From NCBI GenBank assembly GCA_015143295.1, contig CM026565.1, positions 15,622,041 to 15,686,040 of the forward strand: a stretch of DNA of 64,000 nt, in the 5' to 3' direction. Every line of letters starts with the position of its first letter. The stretch's first letter is position 1. Position numbers and translations under genes: made by a program. Source of the stretch: Tetracentron sinense. Its lineage: Eukaryota > Streptophyta > Magnoliopsida > Trochodendrales > Trochodendraceae. This document shows, piece by piece, positions 54,292 through 64,000 of the stretch. A model generated the notes under the pieces. It was not told the DNA's origin, searched no databases, and worked only from the letters and a program-made list of their open reading frames with translations.

Positions 54292-57108
54292 TGTGACGCC
54301 CCGAACCCGCGCCTAGGGAATCAAGTTCCGAGACGCGTGTCCGTTCGTCAAATCATGCAAGCGGAAGACTTTACCCGCAAAAATACGGGAAATTTAAACA
54401 TTTATCAGATGCTCCCAAAAAGCAAATAATACCTGTCATCACAATAGCCATCATACAAACCATATACCTGTATTATTTACATCAAGCTTGTTTTACAAAA
54501 GTAGGCGCCTCTATCACGCCAGGTACAACTTGTACAAGCTTCCAAAATGTCCAGATAGACTTTTCACTTACTGGTCAGCAGCTCCAAGATCTGCTGACAC
54601 AAAAAGTCAGTGAGCTATGAAGCCCAATAAAACCACAATCCTTCTAAACTATTTTCCACATAATAACACGCATCAATAATGATATAATAAGCAGTTCAAT
54701 TTGCATGTTATAGTAAAATAGAACAGTATATAATAAATTGTGACCCAAGGTCACTTAGGGTTACGTCACCCTAACAGAGGTTCCCGACCTCACATTACTT
54801 TCCAATTATGAGGTTCAGTTATGAATGTATTATATTACCAAATTATCGTTTCAATCATCAATCATGTTTCATTTCGAGTCCTAAGACTCTATTAATTGGC
54901 CACAGCCCACAAATGTTTAGCTTAAAGTCTCTAAATCATAACCATAATACATTGAGTCATTTAGACTCACACACGCTGTTCCGGCTTTCACCCGAACATG
55001 ACAAAACCTTGGGTATACCAACCCAACTCACCTGGAATCCGATGATTCCATACCGAACTATGAGTCCACCAACTCAAACAAATACACCAACTCTGAGTAT
55101 ACCAACTCAGACCACTTCGTATCCGAAGCTTACACACACAACATGGGCATTCACCCAATAAGGACATATTTTTCCATTCAATTGACTGGCCACATCTACC
55201 GTGTATTCGCCGCCATCGCCCTGGGTATCAGTTATGAAGGAACCCCGACCAACCTGCCTACCGTCACCTTCTGGCTAGTCTACGGAGGAACCCCGACATC
55301 TATACCAATGCTGACATCTCCTGACGTTCCACCAAGAAGGGACCACGATAGACACGGTGCCGACATCTTCTAACCCATCCAGAGAGGAACCCCGGACTAT
55401 ACACTATCTGATGTTTAGCCACTTTAAACTCCCTAGGACTCCGACATCTCCTGACTACCAGTCACGGAGGAACCACGAGCCATGCAGGACACCGCCACTC
55501 CTGACTTAGTCCAAGAGGCACCACGGACGACCTAGACAAACAGACCGACATCTCTCGACTATCAGTCGCGGAGGAACCCCGGGCCTTACTGGGCACCGTC
55601 TCTCCTGACCTAGTCAAAGAGGAACCACAGACTATACTTAACCCTGGTTAGATTTTCTAACCACAGGTTAACCCCAGTTAACCCAAGCCTCGCTTGATTA
55701 ACTGAAATACTTGGGCCTCGCGCCCGTGAACCAACTCCGGTAACACACCGTCCCGTTAGGGAACGTTTTCAAGCTAATGGATGTCTCCATAGCCTTACAA
55801 GACATGCAAAACAACTTTTCGTCACCCTAGAGTGACGATACAATTTACCCGGGACCCGATCTGGGCTCCCCGAGGGACCACATAAAATCACAACATCATA
55901 TAGGGGTCTTCGACCCTTTTTCATTCACGTCAAAACACATGCATATACATCACATGAAATAATATAGCAAAATAAGTGGAAAAAGGAGAAGAAAAGAGAG
56001 GGGTTTTACTTGCTTCACGCGTTTCGAGGCGACTAGAGTCGAAACGGACACCGCCAACGCGCTCGGAAGGATGATCAACCCCAAGGTAGAGCGCATGCAA
56101 CTTTCTCTCTTAACTTTCTCTCTCTACCTTTTTCTCTTTCTCTCTCTACACGCAAAACGAGACGCCGGAGAGAAAATCAGACGCCGCCAACGCGTCGGGG
56201 ACGTCGAAAAACCTCAAGGAGACCTCCCTTTCCCTTTCTCTCTCTTCCTTTCTCTCTCCTCTTTCTCTCTCTTCCTTTCTCTCTCCTCACTTTCTCTCTC
56301 TAAAATGGTTGGGGCAGCATACTGTGTCTGCAGCTCTAAACCGTGAGCAAATGAGGGGCTGACCTTCATTTATATAAACCTTAAATGGGGTTTAGATCAT
56401 GTGCAAAAGCACATGATCCATTTGGTGTGGAAAGGTGTGGTTGACCAAGTCAACCACTTTGACTAGTTTGACCAGTTTGACTGGATTTTCCCATTTTTCA
56501 TGCATATATCCTTTGAAACCCTATTATATAACGCCTGATAGTGATGAAACTTCAGGTGACCGAACTTGGGACAGCTCGACACCTACTGTAAAAATTTCGG
56601 AGAAAAATACTGAGTTTTGACAGCTACACTTTAGTCCGGAAGAAAATTGCAAAACCCACTAATTTCCTGATTTCGAACACAAAACAGGCCGCCGTTTCTT
56701 CGTTTGAGATAACTAACTGCCGTGACGACAGACATTAGTCCCCACGGCCGACCGACACGCATTAGTGCTAACCGCACGGATTTCTATTAGGATCTCCAAC
56801 AGATATTGGGTCCCACTTAATTTCTGGAAATATGGAAATTTTCTCATTTTTCTCAATTTTATCACACATAATGGCCCCGCGGTCCCACGAAATGATACCT
56901 GACGGAACCGATATGGTAGGGGTGTGTCCCGGCAGTCGACCGGCACACGGTGTGTGATTTTCACCAAAAGATACTGAAATTTCCTCGGTGCACTTCAATC
57001 TCGAGCAAAGTTCACTTTTTATTAATTTAACAAATAATTAACTAATTAACCTCCATTAAGGACCCATAAACACATAATTTTATTATATTAAAATTCCGGG
57101 TCGTTACA
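54292..57108 (-). repeat. 3' LTR of the young Tekay-type element (2,817 bp)
   Basis: On the minus strand it starts TGTAACGACCCGG (right edge 57108) and ends GGGGCGTCACA (left edge 54292). A TATA box (TTTATATAAATG on the minus strand) lies at about 56368-56379, followed by CT-rich leader sequence on the other strand near 56220-56300. An irregular array of AGGAACCCCGACATCT-like words occupies 55220-55640. Open frames at 54808-55161 and 55143-55373 are inside the LTR, recur in the other copy and are not genes. Confidence 0.95.
56368..56379 (-). promoter_or_regulatory. Probable LTR TATA box
   Basis: The minus-strand word TTTATATAAATG sits about 730 bp into the LTR, at the place where the solo LTR of the same family has ACTATATAAAGG (364 bp into that copy, which is shorter here). 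It is the only strong TATA box in the LTR. Transcription would start some 30 bases downstream on the minus strand. Confidence 0.5.
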
Positions 57109-57121
57109 ATCTCCCCTCCTT
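57109..57121 (-). other. Polypurine tract
   Basis: On the minus strand AAGGAGGGGAGAT directly precedes the 3' LTR start TGTAACG. The tract resists RNase H and primes second-strand synthesis. The following TTTCGTCCTCGAAATT words on the + strand are common just inside such elements and also occur next to the degenerate element's tract at 4062-4082. Confidence 0.85.
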
Positions 57122-57154
57122 ACAAAAATTTCGTCCTCGAAATTTATATATACA

Positions 57155-58546
57155 CTAGTCATCAAATAACTGAGGATGATTGCTTCTAATGACATCTTCA
57201 AGTTCCCATGTGGCTTCCTCTATGCTATAGTGTTCCCATAAAACTTTAACTAGCTTAATCGTTTTGTTTCGTAACACCTGTTCCTTGCGGAACAAAATTA
57301 TCACTGGCTTTTCTTCAAAAGTTAAGTCCTCTCTGACTTGAATTGGTTCATATCGTATCACGTGTGAGGGATCATGTACATATTTTCTCAACATGGATAT
57401 GTGGAATACATTGTGAACCCTTGCCAGCTCTGGTGGTAACGCCAAACGGTAGGCTACACCTCCTATTTTAGCCAAAATCTCAAAAGGTCCAATGAATCGC
57501 AGACTTAACTTTCCCCGCTTTCCGAATCGTACAATACCTTTTGATGGAGAGATTTTCAAGAAGACATGGTCACCGACTTGAAACTCTAAGTCCCGTCGCT
57601 TTCCATCTGCATAGCTTTTCTGTCGACTTTGTGCAGATAATAACCTCGATCGAATCAACTCGATCTTCTTTGTTGTTTCTTGCACCAACTCAGGTCCCAG
57701 TAGTTTACGCTCCCCTACTTCAGTCCAACATACTGGTGACCGACAACTCCTGCCATACAAGGCCTCGTAAGGAGCCATTTGAATACTTGCTTGATAACTG
57801 TTATTATATGCAAACTCGATCAATGGCAAGTGATCATCCCAGTTTCCTTGAAAGTCCAGATTGCAAGTGCGCATCATATCTTCTAGAGTTTGTATTGTGC
57901 GCTCAGACTGTCCATCGGTTTGGGGATGATAAGCTGTACTCATGTTTAGCTGCGTACCTAAAGCTTCTTGCAAGCTCCTCCAGAATCGGGAAGTAAATCG
58001 CGGATCGCGATCTGACACAATAGATACCGGCACACCATGCAGCTTCACAATCTCCTTGATGTACAACTTTGATAAATTTTCCAAGGTTATGGTATCCTTT
58101 ATTGCAAGAAAGTGAGCCGACTTCGTCAATCGATCAACTATCACCCAAACGGCATCATGTCCACTCCTTGTTTTTGGTAACCCTACCACAAAATCCATCG
58201 TAATGTGCTCCCATTTCCACTCGGGAATAGGCAATGAATTTAACAATCCAGGTGGTTTCTGATGTTCTGCCTTGACTTGCTGACAAACAAGGCATCGAGA
58301 TACATACTCTGCAATTTCTCTCTTCATGCCGTTCCACCAGTAGTTATTCTTCATATCCTGATACATCTTTGTACTTCCGGGGTGCACCGCAAAACGAGAT
58401 CGATGTGCCTCATTGAGCAGTTCATTCTTCAACTCAGGATTTCTAGGCACACAGATTCGACCTTTGAATCGAAGTATTCCATCTTCAGATTCTTCAAAAT
58501 CACCCATTTTTCCTTGAAGAATCTTATCTCTGATAACTTTGATCTC
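57155..58546 (-). pseudogene. Integrase with chromodomain, young Tekay-type element
   Basis: From the ATG at 58507 the open part has 450 codons. The zinc finger has His35, His42, Cys72 and Cys75. The catalytic triad is Asp105 (TMDFVVGLP), Asp166 (VSDRDPRFT) and Glu202 (GQSERTIQ), with exactly 35 residues between the last two. [20 protein letters not shown] is the GPY/F module, and residues about 405-445 ([22 protein letters not shown]) form the group II chromodomain of Tekay elements. The frame is open upstream to a TAG at 58547-58549 which separates it from RNase H; in relatives this is one polyprotein. The domain itself looks intact. Confidence 0.93.
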
Positions 58547-59842
58547 CTAATCTTCCAACTGTGCTTCTTGAATCTTTTGTAATAACACTGGCTTGGCCTG
58601 AATACTAGCCAACTTGGCACTATTACCCTGGACTCCTAGACTCAGATTCCAACTCTTGAATTCTTCGATCATCTTCCATCGCTCGGCCCTCATATATGCT
58701 ACAGATCCAACTGTCTTTCTACTCAGGGCATCAGCAACCACGTTACCCTTACCAGGATGATACTGGATTACATAATCATAATCCTTCAAGAATTCCATCC
58801 ATCTACGCTGTCGCATATTGAGTTCCTTTTGGGAGAATAGATACTTTAAACTCTTGTGATCACTATAGATCACCAACTTCTCTCCATAAAGATAATGTCT
58901 CCAAATTTTTAGTGCGAATACTACCGCAGCTAACTCCAAGTCATGCGTGGGATAATTCCGTTCGTGAATCTTGAGTTGTCTCGAACCATAAGCAATGACC
59001 TTTTTGTTTTGCATTAAGACACAACCGAGTCCCTTACTGGAAGCATCGCAATACACCTCAAATCCTCCAGATCCTGAGGGAGTTGTCAATATTGGAGCGG
59101 TTGTTAATCTCTTCTTTAATTCTTGAAAGCTTCGCTCCCGAGATGCCGTCCATTCGAACTTCACATCTTTCTTAGTCAATTCCGTTAATGGAGCTGCTAT
59201 CTTCGAGAAACCTTCTACAAATCTGCGGTAGTACCCAGCCAATCCCAGAAAACTTCGAACTTCAGTAACAGTGGATGGCCTTGCCCAATCGGTTACTGCC
59301 TGAATCTTGGAAGGATCAACAGATATTCCATTTCTTGACACAATATGTCCAAGAAAGGCTACTTCTTCCATCCAAAACTCGCACTTGGAGAACTTAGCAT
59401 ACAACTGATTATCTCTTAATGTCTGTAGCGTAATCCTCAAGTGCTCAGCGTGCTTCTCATGACTAGGTGAGTACACCAAGATATCATCAATAAATACCAC
59501 AATAAACTGATCCAAGTACGGCCTGAAAAGACGATTCATCAACTCCATAAAGGCCGCAGGTGCATTTGTCAGTCCAAAAGGCATCACCAAGAACTCGTAG
59601 TGACCATACCGAGTTCGGAATGCTGTCTTTTGAATATCTTCTTCTTTGACCCTCAATTGGTGATAGCCGGACCGTAAATCAATCTTGGAAAACACTTGGG
59701 CGCCTTGCAACTGATCAAATAGATCATCGATCCTGGGGAGAGGATACTTATTTTTGATCGTCGCTTGATTCAGCAAACGATAATCTATACACAGACGCAG
59801 ACTCCCGTCTTTCTTTGGACAAATAACACCGGTGCTCCCCAT
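58547..59842 (-). pseudogene. Reverse transcriptase and RNase H, young Tekay-type element
   Basis: The 431 codons include the RT blocks [27 protein letters not shown] and the catalytic FIDD (residues 117-120), then the connection [17 protein letters not shown]. RNase H has Asp266 ([11 protein letters not shown]), Glu303 ([13 protein letters not shown]) and Asp328 ([11 protein letters not shown]). The frame differs from the gag-protease frame: the RT start (WGAPVLFV) is in the upstream frame, and the switch falls at about 59800-59825, within the conserved RT N-terminus. It ends at TAG (58547-58549), after which integrase continues in the same frame. All active-site residues are present. Confidence 0.93.
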
Positions 59843-61542
59843 GGTGAAACACTAGGACGGATCAAGCCCTTATCTAATAGGTCTTGCAATTGAATCTTCA
59901 GTTCTTGCAACTCAGCCGGAGCCATCCGATACGGTGTTTTAGATATCGAGTCTACACCCGGAGTAACATCGATTGTAAAATCGATTTCTCTCGTAGGAGG
60001 GAGTCCTGGTAATTCATCAGGAAACACATCTCGAAACTCTCTGACCACCGGGGTATTCCCTAAAGTGTCATCTTCATCTTTATCGACCACCACTGCAGCT
60101 AAATACCCAGTACACCCCTTGTCTAGAAGGTGACATGCTTTAATTGCGGATATTAGCTTGGGAGCTTGACCTCGGATAATCCCCTGCATTTCGAACTCTG
60201 GGATGTCCGGAATTCGAAATATCACTTTCTTGGCATTACAATCTACCACTGCATGGTAATTAGCCAACCAATCCATCCCTAGGATAACATCATAATCCTT
60301 CATGTCTAACACGATCAGATCTACTAACATCCGTACACTATTGACAAGTATGGGACACCTATCATAGACTGTTTTTGTGCACAGAACTTTCCCTGATGGT
60401 GTAGATACAGACATCATGCTTTTGAGTGTATCAGGCTTGTAACTTATGTGTTTAGCAAAACGAGTAGAGACAAACGAATGTGTAGCACCAGTGTCAATCA
60501 AAGCATAAGCAGGTACTTGAAATACTAAAAGTTTACCTTCGATGACACCTTCGGTCTGCTGTGCCTCTTCCTGGATAATTGCAAACACTCTTCCTTTTCC
60601 GCCTTCCAACGCTAGTGGTTGAGCCTTAGGGCAATCCTTCTTGAAGTGTCCAGGCTTTCCGCACTGGAAGCAAACCTTCGCTCTACAGTCCTTGGTCAAA
60701 TGACCCTGACCACATTTCTCGCACTTAAGCCCCAATCTTCCTGTAGACCCTTGGTTTTTCATGTCCTCGAACTTTCTTTTCCCAGTAAACTGCCGGTTAT
60801 TCTCCTTTATCCAGGGCTTCCCAACTGTCCCTTTGCCTTTGCCAGCACTAGACTGTGCCAGTTCTTCATGCACTCGCTCTACTCTGAGTGCTCTATCTAA
60901 TATCTCTGAGAAGGAGGTAAATCGTTGAGCTGCCAATTTCCCTCTGATAGCCGGCTTCAATCCTTCTTCAAATTTCTCAACCCTCCACTGCTCATCTTCG
61001 ACAAATCTTGCAGCGAACCTCGAGAGTTGATTAAACTTTTGTTCATACTCGCTAACCGACATGTTTCCTTGGGTCAGCTGAAGAAACTCCATCTCTTTCC
61101 TCTTTTTCATCGACGCTGAAAAATAGCGCTCATAAAACAATTCAGTAAATCTTGCCCAAGTAACAGGCCTCTGATGCGGTGGAACTGTCCTTTCCACTGT
61201 GGTCCACCAATGTTCCGCTTCTCCTTCAAGTAGAAAGATAGCGAACTCGGGCTTGTCATTTTCTGGCAAGGACATAGCCCTAAAAACTTTTTCCAGACTT
61301 CTGATCCAGTTCTCTGCCTTCAGCGGATCAGTCGTGCCCGAAAAGGCTGACGGTCCAAGCCTTTTAAACTTTTCCAATCGGGTCACATTCCCATGCTCTG
61401 GTATGGTAGCGATGGGGGTACGACTACTATTCCCATTTCCATTCATATTCTGGGCCTGTTGTTGCTGAATTAGGTTGACTAGGGCCGTGATAGCCTCGAA
61501 TGCCCCAGCCAAGGTATTTTCGGGTGCTCATCGAGGTGGCAT
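59785..61542 (-). pseudogene. gag and protease, young Tekay-type element (broken start)
   Basis: The likely ATG is at 61540-61542 (reads MPPR), but the fifth codon is TGA (61528-61530); the codon before it is CGA and the family usually has a second basic residue there, so a C-to-T change is likely. The frame is then open for 575 codons without an early ATG. It carries the retrotransposon gag domain (WWTTVERTV, FTELFYERYFSASMKKRKEM, EYEQKFNQLSRFA), two zinc knuckles (CEKCGQGHLTKDC, slightly irregular, and CFQCGKPGHFKKDC), then the aspartic protease ALIDTGATHSFVS and the RT entry DELPGLPPTREIDF. It stops at 59785 after the frame break in RT. Confidence 0.92.
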
Positions 61543-61823
61543 GATTCACTTATAATTATAAAGTAACGAACTTTTAATAATAAAATGAAACTGAAATGCA
61601 TTGAGAATTCGATATCCAAAAAGAGACATTTCATTCATTTCAGCTTTAATATATACAAAGCAACACTGTACTATATATAGTACACCAGCGTATACAAAAC
61701 ATCATGTAGCTGTACACATACAAAAAGTGATCTAATGATGGAAAGATCGAGTAGGGCATCTATTATATTCCAAAACCATACAGATGCGCTACAGTCTCCA
61801 CTCCTGACTCCCTACTCCTGCAT

Positions 61824-62321
61824 CTAAACCTCAGTCGAGGTAGATGGACTACTCGCCTCCACCGACTTCTTCTTATTCTGCTTACGGTTGTTCAAAATCG
61901 CACGATACTCTCGTGCCGTAAGCCTCTTAGATGATAGAGGTGGAGGTATCCAACCAGTCCCATCCGGACTAGGCCTAATATCTGCCAGTGCTCGCTTGAC
62001 CTGCCTTAAAATCTCACGACGTACCCGAGCCGGTACTGCAAGCTCCATCGGAGACGGGGGAGGCATCCAGGCAGTTCCGTCCGGATTTATCCGGACAGCC
62101 TTCGGCTTAATGGCCGCCTTGATTCGCTGAGTCATCCCAAGCCACTGTGGATAACGGCGACTCAATATGGCTGCCATCTGCTCATAATGCTGCCAATCCT
62201 CCTTAGTGGGGACTCTGTGCATTAACGGCATCCCTGCACATACGCACAATTTCCAAATCACTATCTGATTTCGAAATAGGTGATGTACAGTAATACATCT
62301 AACCACACAACTAAAAATCAT
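61824..62321 (-). CDS. Extra ORF between primer site and gag, function unknown
   Basis: This 165-codon frame starts at ATG 62321 (or, more plausibly, MPLMHRV at 62231, 135 codons) and ends in TAG at 61824-61826, 282 bases before gag. It contains an internal duplication: INPDGTAWMPPPSP (residues 78-91) and PSPDGTGWIPPPLS (117-130), each followed by a basic helical stretch (ARVRREILRQVKRAL; LTAREYRAILNNRKQ). The C-terminus is Lys-rich, then Ser/Thr-rich. I do not recognise a family. Being in sense, on the genomic RNA and upstream of gag, it could be translated first. The composition (basic, Trp/Pro motifs) is protein-like, not repeat noise, but coding is unproven. Confidence 0.5.
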   Translation of the reverse strand: MIFSCVVRCITVHHLFRNQIVIWKLCVCAGMPLMHRVPTKEDWQHYEQMAAILSRRYPQWLGMTQRIKAAIKPKAVRINPDGTAWMPPPSPMELAVPARVRREILRQVKRALADIRPSPDGTGWIPPPLSSKRLTAREYRAILNNRKQNKKKSVEASSPSTSTEV

Positions 62322-62375
62322 GTACTACGGTATGTCATGAACAAGTATGGTTTGTTATGATGGTTATTGCTCTTA

Positions 62376-62388
62376 GGCTTTGATACCA
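62376..62388 (-). other. Primer binding site, tRNA-iMet
   Basis: On the minus strand TGGTATCAAAGCC starts two bases after the 5' LTR end. It matches the initiator tRNA-Met complement TGGTATCAGAGCC with one mismatch. This is the usual primer of Tekay-type elements. Confidence 0.92.
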
Positions 62389-62390
62389 AT

Positions 62391-64000
62391 TGTGACGCCC
62401 CGAACCCGCGCCTAGGGAATCAAGTTCCGAGACGCGTGTCCGTTCGTCAAATCATGCAAGCGGAAGACTTTACCCGCAAAAATACGGGAAATTTAAACAT
62501 TTATCAGATGCTCCCAAAAAGCAAATAATACCTGTCATCACAATAGCCATCATACAAACCATATACCTGTATTATTTACATCAAGTTTGTTTTACAAAAG
62601 TAGGCGCCTCTATCACGCCAGGTACAACTTGTACAAGCTTCCAAAATGTCCAGATAGACTTTTCACTTACTGGTCAGCAGCTCCAAGATCTGCTGACACA
62701 AAAAGTCAGTGAGCTATGAAGCCCAATAAAACCACAATCCTTCTAAACTATTTTCCACATAATAACACGCATCAATAATGATATAATAAGCAGTTCAATT
62801 TGCATGTTACAGTAAAATAGAACAGTATATAATAAATTGTGACCCAAGGTCACTTAGGGTTACGTCACCCTAACAGAGGTTCCCGACCTCACATTACTTT
62901 CCAATTATGAGGTTCAGTTATGAATGTATTATATTACCAAATTATCGTTTCAATCATCAATCATGTTTCATTTCGAGTCCTAAGACTCTATTAATTGGCC
63001 ACAGCCCACAAATGTTTAGCTTAAAGTCTCTAAATCATAACCATAATACATTGAGTCATTTAGACTCACACACGCTGTTCCGGCTTTCACCCGAACATGA
63101 CAAAACCTTGGGTATACCAACCCAACTCACCTGGAATCCGATGATTCCATACCGAACTATGAGTCCACCAACTCAAACAAATACACCAACTCTGAGTATA
63201 CCAACTCAGACCACTTCGTATCCGAAGCTTACACACACAACATGGGCATTCACCCAATAAGGACATATTTTTCCATTCAATTGACTGGCCACATCTACCG
63301 TGTATTCGCCGCCATCGCCCTGGGTATCAGTTATGAAGGAACCCCGACCAACCTGCCTACCGTCACCTTCTGGCTAGTCTACGGAGGAACCCCGACATCT
63401 ATACCAATGCTGACATCTCCTGACGTTCCACCAAGAAGGGACCACGATAGACACGGTGCCGACATCTTCTAACCCATCCAGAGAGGAACCCCGGACTATA
63501 CACTATCTGATGTTTAGCCACTTTAAACTCCCTAGGACTCCGACATCTCCTGACTACCAGTCACGGAGGAACCACGAGCCATGCAGGACACCGCCACTCC
63601 TGACTTAGTCCAAGAGGCACCACGGACGACCTAGACAAACAGACCGACATCTCTCGACTATCAGTCGCGGAGGAACCCCGGGCCTTACTGGGCACCGTCT
63701 CTCCTGACCTAGTCAAAGAGGAACCACAGACTATACTTAACCCTGGTTAGATTTTCTAACCACAGGTTAACCCCAGTTAACCCAAGCCTCGCTTGATTAA
63801 CTGAAATACTTGGGCCTCGCGCCCGTGAACCAACTCCGGTAACACACCGTCCCGTTAGGGAACGTTTTCAAGCTAATGGATGTCTCCATAGCCTTACAAG
63901 ACATGCAAAACAACTTTTCGTCACCCTAGAGTGACGATACAATTTACCCGGGACCCGATCTGGGCTCCCCGAGGGACCACATAAAATCACAACATCATAT
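62391..64000 (-). repeat. 5' LTR of the young element (truncated by window end)
   Basis: It begins on the + strand with TGTGACGCCCCGAAC, as at 54292, offset exactly 8,099 bases, and runs to the window end. No indel separates the two copies over 1,610 bases and only two substitutions were found. By length the LTR should end near 65207, outside the window. Confidence 0.95.

Larger units (their letters stand above)
54292..64000 (-). mobile_element. Young Tekay-type Ty3/gypsy retrotransposon (runs off the right end)
   Basis: On the minus strand the order is 5' LTR (62391 to beyond 64000), primer site, extra ORF, gag, protease, RT, RNase H, integrase with chromodomain, polypurine tract and 3' LTR (54292-57108). 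The internal region is 5,282 bp, so the full element should be about 10.9 kb. Over the 1,610 comparable bases the two LTRs differ only at 54487/62586 (C/T) and 54711/62810 (T/C). That points to a very recent insertion. The element is antisense to the CENP-O-like gene and apparently lies in one of its introns. Confidence 0.95.

Noticed and set aside
54808..55373. Two open frames (117 and 76 codons), repeated identically at 62907-63472
   Set aside because: They lie inside the LTRs, antisense to the element; identity follows from the LTR duplication, and there is no recognisable domain.
59785..59842. Programmed frameshift between gag-protease and pol
   Set aside because: The 58-base overlap falls inside the conserved RT N-terminus rather than between domains, and relatives are in one frame, so a mutation or sequence error is likelier.
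1..64000. tRNA or rRNA genes
   Set aside because: No cloverleaf-type sequence with A and B boxes or rRNA core was noticed by eye; the tRNA-like words seen are retroelement primer sites.

Overview
This is a repeat-rich nuclear window from a flowering plant, most likely a eudicot. The evidence is chromodomain-bearing Ty3/gypsy (Tekay-type) retrotransposons with tRNA-iMet primer sites, an Athila-like gag, CACTA, hAT, MULE and Helitron elements, L1-type LINE remnants, an inserted piece of chloroplast petA, and one host gene split by introns of up to about 15 kb. I cannot name the species.

Left part (1-20.2 kb) is a transposon graveyard. It opens with the 3' exons of an En/Spm-CACTA second protein (2-673) and a GTG-rich minisatellite. 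Next come a decayed minus-strand Tekay-type element (3' LTR 1706-4048, integrase, RNase H and part of RT to about 6524), a seven-unit 179-bp satellite array (6544-7826) and a CACTA 3' terminus ending at 8650. After two LTR fragments there is a layered nest: an old minus-strand LTR (10727-18788) is split by a solo LTR (12061-18175, ATTCA on both sides), which is itself interrupted by an Athila-like LTR plus gag (about 13249-16723). Two head-to-tail Helitron-like elements (18789-19799) close the region.

Middle part (20.4-53.6 kb) is one host gene on the + strand, recognised by its later exons as a plant CENP-O-like (inner kinetochore) gene. Exons are at 20407-20481, possibly 26008-26040, then 35655-35703, 48016-48086, 53126-53184 and 53460-53558. 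The last four join in one frame; the join to the first exon is one base out of phase. The introns hold a MULE-like element, five hAT-like non-autonomous elements whose bodies are built from short palindromic words, LINE fragments, a plastid insert, fold-backs and three two-copy tandem duplications. The rest of the gene lies beyond the window.

Right part (54.3-64.0 kb) is a very young Tekay-type element on the minus strand, apparently inside the next intron of that gene. Its LTRs differ at 2 of 1,610 comparable bases, yet its coding region carries an early gag stop, a frame break in RT and a stop between RNase H and integrase. Between the primer site and gag it has an extra 165-codon reading frame with an internal duplication. 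The solo LTR at 12061-18175 is an older relative of the same family. No tRNA, rRNA or CRISPR was seen.
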